A DNA stretch of 64,000 nt from the NCBI GenBank assembly GCA_949358305.1, contig OX442316.1:18910001-18974000 (forward strand), given 5' to 3'. The position numbers and the translations under genes are program-made. The notes under the pieces are model-generated. The model was given only the letters and a program-made list of their open reading frames with translations, made no database searches and had not been told where the DNA came from. Origin of the DNA: Strigamia acuminata (lineage: Eukaryota; Arthropoda; Chilopoda; Geophilomorpha; Linotaeniidae). Within the stretch, counting starts at the first letter, position 1, and every line of letters starts with the position of its first letter. Positions 39,501 through 51,500 of this stretch are shown here, piece by piece.

Positions 39501-42500
39501 CAACAAAATATTACACTCCGCTCGACTTCGCTCGGCTAATGCACCAACCCCCGGAACCCCGTCATGTTCAATTTGAAAAACATCTTTTCCTTTCATATTC
39601 CAAACCAAACAACCATTTAAGCATTTAAGCATTTAAGCATTTAACATTTAGAATCAAATAGAAAATTGGCCGGTTCAACATTTTGCTCGTTGGCACTTAA
39701 TTAGCCGCGCGGATGGACCAATGGGAGGGGAGGGAAGCGGTCCGGGTATCCATCGTCGAGTAATTGCTCATTTTCACTCGATGCCAATGTTTGTCACTCA
39801 GAATTACGAGCAGTAAACGAGGTTAAGTCGGCGAAAAAGAGAGAAAAACGCACATTTGGCCACATTATTTCCGCAATCGTTGACCTCGGGACGAAACGTT
39901 TCCCTTCAACCTGTTCTCAGCCTGTATGTGTCGGCTGCACAGCGGCGCGTGACATACTGCCATCAAGGATCTAGATGGAAGGTCATGCCACTAAACTCGA
40001 TCGATTCCAGCATCCATTTTAGCTCCGCTACAACTTTTCTTTCGCAAAGCGCCGCCTTAATCTCGCGCGCGCACTTCCCTGCAAGACACGTTCCCAAAAA
40101 ATTCGCCTCGACGACACAAAATATGAAACCGTGCCTGCCGACGCCGCCCGCCACTGCTTTAAGCGCTTTAAGGTTGACCTCGATCTTGATAATTTTTTTC
40201 TTTCAAAACAATTTATTTTTCTGTCGGGAAAAAGATGGACGACACGAAACTCGAAATTCAATAGTGCGCGCGCACCCGTGCAAAATGTGATTTAAATTGC
40301 AGCTTAAAACATTTCTGGCGGGCGATAATTCCTCATTCTCTCAGCTAATTCCTCTCGCAATAACACACACTGGTTATGACGAAGCCTTCATCCATCCATC
40401 CATCCATTCATTCATTAAATCCTCAGCGTTTCAATCGGTTTCGACCACGCGTTTCTAAAAATAAATGCATGACGTAAGTACGCTGGATTAACCAGCTAGC
40501 AGAATAGCAGATACAGAGGCGATGGCTCGCTTAGCAACGCATTTCCGGTTGCAGGGCTGTTCAGTGTTCATGCAACTGCGTCTATTCTTCTCTTTTATTT
40601 ACCTGAAGCAAAAATCAATTGCAACTTCCTACGCGCCGTAAAACAAAGGAAAAAATAATTATCCACAAAATACAACGCATTTTTTTGCCAGTCGGTTGAT
40701 TCCGGTTTACATTACGATTTACGATCATTATACCGCGATGCAAATATGAATAAGCGACGACATTGCATAAATTAAAAGAGAAAAAGAAGCTAAATGACAA
40801 AGGAAAGCAAGATGAGTCAGACAGAGTGGTTTAGATGAGGCTTACCCGGTAAATTAAGTGTCGCTCCTCTTTCAACACCTTAACGGATGGGCCGAGGGAC
40901 CAGAAATCCATACGGTACGGGGTGCGGGACCGGGAGGAGGCGATGCCAAAGCAAAGCGCACTGAGACACGGCGCGTGGAAGATCGGCGGCCATGCACGCG
41001 GATCAGGTCATTGCGAGAGGGGAAGGGGAAGGAAGGAGAGAGAGAGAGAGAGAGAGAAGGGGAAACCGAACCGACAATGTGTCGTGTGCGCCTGCGTGCT
41101 TAGTGCTTACTGCTTATCGACCGCGCCGCTAAAGCTGCTAAGGCTGCTAAAGCGCACAATTCTCGGATCGCACAACCTGCAAATTCGCTATTTCTTGTCC
41201 AATATCAAACCAAAAACAAATTTTATGTTTTCTCAATAAATCAAAGGCAGGAAAAAGAATTTTTAAAAATATGCATTAATTTGTCTGGCCCGTTTGATTA
41301 GATTATTAATGATTATAATCGATAAGGAAACACCTGCGACATATTAAATTTGCTCGTTGCAATTTTTAATTTTTTTTTGTTTTTCTTCAATTTCGTGGAT
41401 TTAACGTTTCGAGTAATTAAGATTTTGGTTTTAGTGGAAAATGGCTGGCGTCGCCATGGTAACCGGATGCTGCAGCTATCTTTGGCAATTTTCCAGGGTT
41501 AGAGAACAACAAAACAAAAATAATTATAAAAAATAGAGAAAAAATAATAGAAAATAAAGAAAAAAATATTTTTATAAAAAAAAAATATTTGTCTCGATTC
41601 TGGACGTGACATCGAGAGTCGAAACGAGAAGTAAACGGCACGAGCACATTTTGTGATTAAATCCTAATCACTCGAATCCCCGACATTTTTTCGCGGAGTG
41701 TTATCAATTTTATTCCTTCATCTTGCGCCGGCCAATGATCGTCGAGAAAAGGTTATTGGAAATCAATGAACTAACACCGGCAACCCCGGCCCGGGGCGCC
41801 CTCTATCTAAAATCTGTTAGAACAAGAGCTGTCAATCACATTTCCACATTTTTGCATCAATTTAATTTGTTTCACAATTTGTCCCATTAATTAATTAATT
41901 TTTTTTTATTCGAAAACGCCACTTTTCTATTTTCTGACGTCAGTAAAAATGCTCATTTTCATGTCAGAATGGGGAAATTGTGCTTTCAACGTGTGTATGT
42001 GGTTAATGGTAGTAATACGAGGCAGACACGGTCTGGCTAAGTAAATATTAGTATTCGTATCCGCCATCTTGGAAACTAAACACTCGCACAAATGTTTACA
42101 CACAACACAAGGTTACTGTACGTACAAATACTTTTCGAACCAATTTAACACTGTTTCCAGACTGAAAACATGATTAATTTACGGAAACATTACAGTTTTC
42201 ATTTTTTTTTCTATTTTATTTCTTTCTCCCTTCATAAATGAGCATTTTCACGCCATGTGTTCCTACTAACATCACCTCCAACAAACTTAATTAGCACTAT
42301 AATCGAACCCCTTCCATCATTTTCATAAAATCACGCTGCGATTCCATCTCATCGCAGTACCTCGTTTCTTTCTTCAAATAAAACAACCCCCAACCCTTCC
42401 TCTTTCCTTTTCTTTCCGAGATGAAAATTGTCATCGAGAACGTATCGCCATCTATTAACGAGCAACGAAAGCAACGAAAAAGCCACGCACTTTCCTCCAC

Positions 42501-45500
42501 ATCCTACAGATGGCGCCACTGAACTAAGGCATTCTAAACCGATATTCGGGCCGGTTTTATTCGAACAAAATAAAAATAAGCTAGCAACTGACCTTTGGTG
42601 CGGTTTGCCTCGCAACATAAACACCCGGACGCCATGTGGAGCCTAATTGTGCCGAAATAAACTAAAACGACGTTCGCCCGACCGTCCGTGACTTTCTTTC
42701 TTTCTTTCTTTCTTTTTCTTTTTCACTCAACAAATGGTGAAAGACACCCTTGGGCGAAACTAGAGACGACGTGTAAACACGTGACGTCATGCGGACAAAA
42801 CTGCTTCGCTTTCTCATAAAATCGAATTATTTTATGCCTACAATTTGTGTGCAAAAGAAACGATTTTCCAAGGTAAACAAAAGACGTGTCGGATGATAAA
42901 CAACACTCGCGCGCTAAATGACAATCCAATATTTTTATTTTGTCCCCTTTAAAGAGCCGTCTGGTGGCGAGAGAAACTGACGGGGACAAAAACAAGCAAA
43001 CACCAACATTCATCACTCACAAATTAAACGGAAGGAATTGTCTGCGGGGAAAGCGACTGACTATCATGGATTTTTCAAGCTGCACATAAATCATTCGTGG
43101 ACAATGATGTCCATCACACGAGCCGCCCATCGCCCATTTCTCTTCCACAACTATTCGCAGCAAATATTAGTACTTCGCACTCGGTTGCTCGCAGCATTAA
43201 ATTGCTCTCTGACACACATAAATACAAGTATTTCGCTTCTAAAAATATCCTCCAGTCCAGAGCGAGCAATGGAAATTAACTTTTTTTCTTTTCCTTCCTT
43301 TTTCCTTTTCTTTTTTTATTCGAGTTATCGAAGATTTAGTTTTAATTGTTCCCTGTGGGTTGGGCTTGGGTTGGTTGCGAGTTGGGAGTTTCATTTCGTT
43401 TCGTTTCGTTCGAAGACCTCGCATTTATTGAGCTTTGATTGCCGGATTGGCCGTTAGCAATATGAGATGAGGTTAAGCTAAGCCGGGCATCTTGCCTTCT
43501 TCTTCTCTGCATTTTGGCACAGTGCTTCCGATTCTGCTTGTTTGTGGTAATCCCAACTGCAAACACTAAGAAGCTTACGAGAGCTACGAGCTAGTCTAAC
43601 ATCAAAGGTTATGGATTTGAAAATGACATAAATCCATGCACACATCCGAGCACTTGAATTTAATCGCCTTCATCAAGTTCGTGAGCGCCAAATTGTCGAC
43701 GGTACACGGACAGGAAATCATCATCATCCTGTTACCACGAAAGAAAACTCCTTTTCCTTATATCAGACCTATGGCCGACGCTTCCAGCGACTGCACCTAA
43801 CCGCCAATGAGAGGCTCTGTGCTTCGCTTCCGAATTCCCAATCCTGAATTTGTCGAGGTCCAAACCACTTGCTTTTTACAGCCGTACTTACTCGTACGTT
43901 TGGCGGGTGTCAATCACACGACGTTGAAATTGGAAGGCAAATAAACCAAGTTTTCCATTTCACCATTTTATTTATTTATTTATTTATTTGTTTGTTTATA
44001 TATTTATTGGTAGATGTTGTAACGGATTTACTCTTGTTAATGATTCAAAAGGAGCGAGCCAACCCAAAACTAAAACCGATGGCTTTGCTTGTGCTCAGTA
44101 AGAAGGCTGTGTTTTCGGATTAGTTTCACTCCCCCACCCCTCACTCGTGGGTGCAACGCAGTGATACTTATTTGGATCGAGTGGTCAACATAGTGGCCAC
44201 TCAAACTCAAACCCAGAGCACAGACCCCTCTCTCCATTTATTCAACAAGCGCGCGGCCTTAAAGGCAAAAAGAGATTGTGAAAGCTCCAAGGTACAAGAA
44301 ATAAAAAGGGTGAAGACAAATGGACATCAAACTGCAATATCGCAATCGAATCTTCAAAAACAACGAAAAGCAAAAACAAAAACAAAAACAAAAAACAAAA
44401 ACAAAAATTGCAATGGCGCCAGACAGAAAATTCTACACCTCTAAGCTAATTAGGAGTACGTGTGTGCCGAAACCGCCATCGCCCTTATAGGATTAACACG
44501 AATTTAATTAAAATGGACCCGGCTCTCCGCAATCTCGTGTCACCACACGTCCATTGAAAATCCCCTAGCCATTATTAGTGCACGCACTAAAAATCGAAAA
44601 TATCCTCCTTGTTGTTTGCAAATTTGAAATAAAAGTATAAGCCAAGTTGGTCTCTGCAGATTGAGTGGGCCAAAAGAGCAGATGAATTGATTAACCTCCC
44701 ACACTCGAGCCGAAGGGTGAATGGCACCAACTAACAAGTAAGTTAAGTACGGTAAGTAAACTCCTCCCTTCCTCCCTCCTTCCATCCATTCATTCTTCAA
44801 AGACAAAAGTGCAGGTAACTGGATTAGAATCCAATTTATTTGCACGTGTACAAATTGGTTCGCTTCATTTAATCGCATTGTCAAATGTTTGTAGAAATGA
44901 CCCGAGTTAACTCGACTACAAAACCCTTTTGTTCTTTGCGAGGAGAGGACATGCGCAAAACTCGGATACAACTAGTTGGAATCGTTATCACACAGGTGAC
45001 ACTTTCGGCACACGTTTAAGAGCTGCGATGGCACCAAACACTCTTCTGTGCGATTAAATTTAATGCCGCCACATGCAAACAACGCTTGGGAAATAATATA
45101 AAATTCCAAGTTGCGGACTCTTTTAACCACAGTGTAAAAGAAACGGCTTTAAATACGGATTGATATTCAGTTGGCATTCCTTTTAAGCTTTGCTGCTGGT
45201 GCTCAGCTGGTGCAAGTTTCAAAGCCATTTTCAATGCCCCACCAATTCACATTCGCTAACTTTTGCCACCGTATGAATATTGATTACACGCTTTGTTCTG
45301 GCGCCGATTTCGGCACAAATTGCTCGCCAATTACACCGCGGCACACGCCGTTCCCTATCCCTATCAATCATCGTTTTTGCCTAATGCGCGATTAAAACAC
45401 TGCTAAAGGTTTGCAAAACAACTCTTTTTTCTTTTTAGATATACGGTTCGTCCCTGATGCGTGGCTATAAATGACCTCATCGTCAAGCAACACGCGTCTT

Positions 45501-48500
45501 GGATGCCGAACGAGGACATCTCCCAACTGACCCCATCATCGTCCAACAAAACAAAATGAAATAACTCTTTGGTGTCAAAAAATCGATACGGATTGAATAC
45601 GATCAATGTATGCTCATGCGTGAAGTGAGAATAAAATTTGTGTCTTTCCTATCGACGTTCGAAATGATCAAAAATGTACCGCAAATTTATTGATTCTCCT
45701 CCGATGTTCACTAGAAATTTCCCCTTCGCAAACACAATCGAACGTCAATTAATTGCATCTCTTTCAAAGTTTCAACTCGCCTAAATCAATGGCTCGCAAT
45801 ATCAGTCCCCAGTGCCGCCAGTCGTTTCCCATTGACAAATGGGATTTTAAAGAAAAAAACTTGCTCTTTACACTCCTGAAGGTCGAAATAACTCACTGGA
45901 AACAAGATCATCTCCGTAAAGAAGACAAAAAATTAAATTCCCAAAGTCCGAAACCTTAGGGCCATAAAAGGCATAAAAGCTCTGATGCCCCATGCCCCAT
46001 GCTATCGAGGACCCAATCGATATCCGACCTTAGATTTCAGACATTAAAACTTTTATCAGTTTTCTTTTTTAATTTCTCGGTTTTAAGGAGATAAACAAGT
46101 GCGTTGAGTTGTTGCTGGCTCGAATTAAGTTGAGGGCAGTTGTGAACACTTGGCTGATGACCCCCACGGTGGCCTTTCTTGGTTGCCATGCCAACGGGAG
46201 AAGGCGAAGATGGGGTGAGAGCGTTTTTAGCATTGCATAAAACACGTCGGCACCAAACTTGCAATTTAAATTTGCGACTTATGCAACACTCGACTCGCCA
46301 CAAGAAGCGTGACCGAGCTCTTATTGTTTTTAAAGCGCCTTGGCTTGCCTTGTCAGCTTCCGAGAAAACTGACCAATCAAAAGGATATAAACACCAAATA
46401 AAACGCACGCGCTGTTGTGTGTTATTAAAAACACTCGGACATTGAACAACAAGAAATAAAAAGTCTAAATCGATTCTTAAATTGAACACGATCGAAGAAA
46501 AGCGAGTCGCAAATGGATTACGAGACCCCATTCGCACGCTAAATTACACGCAGCCGAAACCAACAACGCTATTTCTATTTCCCCTATTTATTTACTTTAT
46601 GCACTCGCTTAATTCGAATAAAAACAAATGGAAAAAAATTGTCAACAAACATCGCTTCGAAATTTATCTACACGAGATTAAACCCACGCGAGGAATTTCA
46701 ATTTAAATTAGTTTCTTTTTCCCTTCTCCGACTCAAACGATACGAAATGAATTGAATGAAGGGAACCAAGGAAAGGCAGTAAAGAGTAAAGAGTAGAGGC
46801 AGATGCTGGCTAATCGCATTTCTTCCCACACTCATCGCGTTTAAACAAGGACAAACGTCGAGTAATAGCCAACGGAATTAACGTACAAGAGCCAAACATC
46901 ATCACAAACAACAACTACAATAACAAGCTGGGCAAGTGTAATCACGTGGCGACAATGTTCAGAATTCGGACGAATTTGCTCACCTTGACAGCACACACAC
47001 TTCTTCCACATCCAAATCTTGGGCAAATATCCACGACCGACCGATCCGCGACTCCCGAATCCCGAATCCCGCGCTCACATTTCCCCGTCGCGCTTAAACA
47101 CGACATCAATCTCCCGCCACCGCCCCATTCGTACGTGTGCCACTGATGCCAACCGGAGGAATGGCGGGAAGCGAGACGAGAACGGAGAGGAGGCGAGAGG
47201 AGCAGAGAGGAAAGGAGGAGAGGAGAGGAGAGGAGAGGAGGAGAGGAGGCGAGAGGCGCGCGCGCCAATGCCTGTGTGGCGCGCCAGTACGGTGGCGCTC
47301 ACGTGCCACCGCCGATCAGTGACCGCCAATTTATTTCGCTCCACTCTCCTCGCTCGTATCCGGCAGCTGATTATTGATAGCGAGAAAATTGTCCGAATGT
47401 TTTGTTGTCGATCGGAAAAGGAAAGCAAAAAAATAGAGCGCACAAAAAAAAGGAAAAAAAGAAAAAAAGTTGTAATGAGCTCAAATTTCACTATAAAATA
47501 ATAGTGAAATTTCTTTCTCATTGGTGCCGCATCGGGACTTATCAAAATTCTACTAAAACTCAACTCTAAAATCTTAACTGACTAATCAAAGAAGAAATAA
47601 TCACTAATTAGTTCTTAAATAAAGGAAAAAGATTTATTCTTGGCTTGAATAAACTAATAGTAAAATACAATTAAATAATAGGAATTAAAGGTAAAAGTAA
47701 TAATAATTGAAGGTGAAATGGCGAAAATAATACAAAATAGCGGCGATGGCTTGTCGCTCGCTCTCGAATTTCGTTCTTCACTCGACGCTCGCTCTCGAAC
47801 CTCGTTCTTCACTCGACGCTCGCTCTCGGACCTCGATACTCGCTCTCGGACCTCAATGCCCGCTCCAAACCTCAAAACGGCGTCCAAACTTCACTCTTTA
47901 CTCACGATGTTCATTCCTGGTTAAACCGGACAAATTTCCGAATTCTTGGTGACTTGAACTCGGACACAATTCCGTTTCTTCTCTCTCAAAACTCGCAACA
48001 GATTCGGACACAATTCCGACTCTTCTTCCTTGATGACTCCGTGGTTGCGGCAAATTCCGCTTTATGTTGACTGGGACAAATTTCCCAATGAGGATTTCTC
48101 ATCCAAACAATGGCTGCTTGGCAAGAATGATGATCTCTCCAAACAATGGCTGCTTGGCAAGATGAAAATCCCACTGATGAATATGCTCAATCAGCAAGAT
48201 AAATTTCCCACTACTGGATGTACACAGTAGCAAGAACTCCCACAATAACTTTATGTTATTGTAAGAAATGAGTCTCAATACTCAAGAACATCTCAAAACT
48301 GCTTTAGCAATTTGCAAGAAGGAGTCTAAATACTCAGGCAATCTTTCACCAAATCCACTTGAAGAATTGTATTTTCCCAGGGTAGATTTTGTGACTTGTT
48401 GCTCTCAAAGTTGATTTCAGACTGAAGATTTTTTCTCATTCTCTGCAGGAAGCATTTCCTGTTACAGGAAGCTCATGGGCTGGTTGCCCTGGCAACCACC

Positions 48501-51500
48501 CTCATGTCTTCAAGTTATGCCAGACTTCCTGTTCAGGCATAAAAAATAAACTCAAATAAAAATATGAAATATATAAAATATTTCCAGACACATTTCTGTT
48601 CTTCATCTAGTGACCACTAGGGTCACTACACTTCCCCCCTTTTTAGGAAGTTAGTTCCTAACTTCTCTAAATCTCATCATCGATCCTCGAGGCGAAGTCC
48701 TTGATGGGGATTTCAGATTCGGAGACCGAAAACTTCAGTTTGTCTTGGGATTTCGTTGAATCATTCCTTGTCGTAACCGATTGATTCTGTCCAGCAATTG
48801 CAGATGGTGTCCCGCTCCCAGGACTGAAATCCTGCCATCCGCTTCTTCCGGCAGCTTCCTTCAAGTGACCGGTCCAGTTGGCTCGAACAGGCAATTGATT
48901 TTCAGTTGTGTGTTCAAATGATCTGAAACAGGCATCTTGCAAAACTTTGCCTGAGTCAGCTCGATCATTCTGAGTTTTAACATTCATTTCTGGTGTTGTC
49001 GCCACTAATTGTTGTTGCACAGCTGATGCGTTTGTTGCTTCAAAATTCAATGGCTTTTTGCTTTCCATTAATGTGATTTTATTCCCTGCAATCTTCTCAA
49101 TTTCAAGCCACTGCTTCTGGATTTCCGGTTGAGTGTTTGGCAAATCTACATGTTGAATTCTGAACTCCTCCAATAAAAAACTTGCAACTGGCTGTTTTCC
49201 TTCAGATGTACTCTTAATTGTAACTGTAGTGGGCACTGTAGCTCTGCTGTCTGAATTGCTACAATCAGATTTTTTAACAGTATCTGAAAAATTAATCTTG
49301 GACTTATTTCCAATTGCAACTGCACTGACAATATGTTTCTGTAGGTCAGTTGATTCAGTGTAGCTTGCGTAACTAAGCTTCATTGCAGTTTTAACTTCAC
49401 TGGACTCCATGAAGTGTTGATCAACTTGGATTATTTGATTTGGTTGCTTTTCCAATAAATTAATTTTTGAAATGTTTTCAGTTGTGATTGAGCTGGCAGC
49501 AAATTTTGGTAACTCAATTGATTGAGTGTTGTGTTGCTTCAAGTCAATTCTCTGCAAAGTTTTTTCCAAAATTCTGTTTTCTTTTTCTGTTGGTCGTGGA
49601 CCTTGTTTTTCAATTTGACCAATTGATGTTAATACTTGGCAATCTTGATTTTCTGGTCGTCCTTTCAATCCTGTATTTGTATGCTGTTTACTGCAAAGCA
49701 TCTTGTAATCATCTGTTTGTAGAGGTTTTTCATTTTCATGTTCACTCCTTGTATCTCCAGATGTTTGGATTGTTTCTACCAGTTTAACTTCAGACCTTTC
49801 CTCTAATTGAATCAATTGCTGTTTAGCTTGGATTCTTTTCTTTGGCAGCTTCTCCACTTTTTCTTTGGTGTCTTGAGTTTCATTTGCCAAATCCAGTCGC
49901 TGATAACAATTTTTGATCAAAATTTTTACTTCCTGTAGGTCTTCAGAAGTTATATTTTCCAGTATGTTCTTCAGAGCCACGATGAAATATTTGGAGGGCC
50001 ACTCTGAATTCTGCCGACATAATTTCGGTGAAAACGTGGAATCTTGTAACATTACATTATCTGTCAGTCGTTTGATCACTTTTCGAAGTTGTTTTCGAAC
50101 AATTTTCGTTTCTCGAACCAGACATTTATTTTCTGATTTTCTAGGATTCCTGGATGAATTTTGATTCTTTTTCTCTTTTTCCATCACTCTTCCCCCCTTT
50201 TTTGGAAATGGTTGAACTTGTTCATCAGTTTCAAAATCTACACTTTTTGGAAAAAGCAATGGATTTTCTTCTAAGTTTTCAAAAATCAAATTTTCTGTGT
50301 CCGATTCGATAATTTTTTCTGCAATCTGTGCATCATCTTGGTTCTTCTTATCATCAGAATTTTGTGTATCCTGTAGAGGTTGCGCATTTTTGTGAGCTTG
50401 CATTTTGTTCGATTTGGACGCACTTTGTGTAATTCCTGTATTTTCAACAACCTGTGTGTCTTCTGCATGTCGTGTGTCTTCTGCACTTTGCACACTTTTT
50501 TCTTCTTGTTGTCTACCATCTATGGCTGTTTTTTGGTCATTGAAATTTTCGAAATTGATTGATCTTTGATGGTGACGATCATTTTCGTTTGGCCAGCCTG
50601 CCATACATGTGTCAACTTGTGTTTGGCCAAGTTCTCTGTTTGCTGTGGACATTCTGATGTCATCTGGTTGTTGGAGGTTCTGCTTGTCCATGACATCAAA
50701 TAACATTTTCTTCTGAGCAGGTGTTGAGGTTTGGTTATTATCTCTACGATATTTTGTATCGTCATTTCCTCGCTTTACTGCATTTCCTGTTGAATCCGTA
50801 ATTGACTGTTCAACTTTCGACTGATGCATGACACTTGCTGTATTCCTAACTGGTGGACACCGTGAATGTGCCATGTACCGCAGCTCTTGTGGATCTGGTT
50901 TTGACTTCTTTGCGTCTTCCTGAGCTGGTGGAGATGCTTTAGGAAAATTTTCGTTTTCAACATGCAATGATGATTCCATTGTCTTCCCTTCTACGACGAG
51001 TGCTTGATTAAAGCTGTCAATCTTTTCCATTTTTTCAGAAGGTGTCTTTTTTGCAAAATTAATCGAAAATGTTTTCATTTCTAGAATTAAGCTTTTCCTC
51101 GATTCAGACATTGTTTCTGTTTCTTCACCAGATGTAGATAACCTTTTTAATGCCTTCTTGACTGCATCCATTGCTACTGGCAATGACAATTTTTTGGCAA
51201 CTTCAGAAAACCTTAAGTCCACTGGTGAGTTGTGTCTTTTCCTTGTGGTTACCTCAGCACTGGTCCCATATCTTAAAATTTTCTGGTCATCTCTGGATTG
51301 ACGTTTCGTCTCTGCAGGACTGTCTCTAGTTTCGGTCTGTAAACGGCGACGTACTTCTTGTAATTTAAGTCGGGTTGGCGAGCGTACTGCTGATAATGCC
51401 GTGCTGTCAACTGATTTTCTGGTCGAAGTCTTCTTATCCGCCTTTATTAAACAACCTCTTTCTTCGGTTATTTCGATTGGTTCTTCGAACAACAATTTCG

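Noticed and set aside
40845-40915. Minus-strand MDFWSLGPSVKVLKEERHLI segment with GTAAGC donor
   Set aside because: Phase 0 end; could only join the exon at 24064 or 22686 and nothing else supports it.
47654-48230. Small frames repeated exactly at 53407-53983
   Set aside because: They are duplicated because they lie in the two LTRs; no evidence that they are genes.
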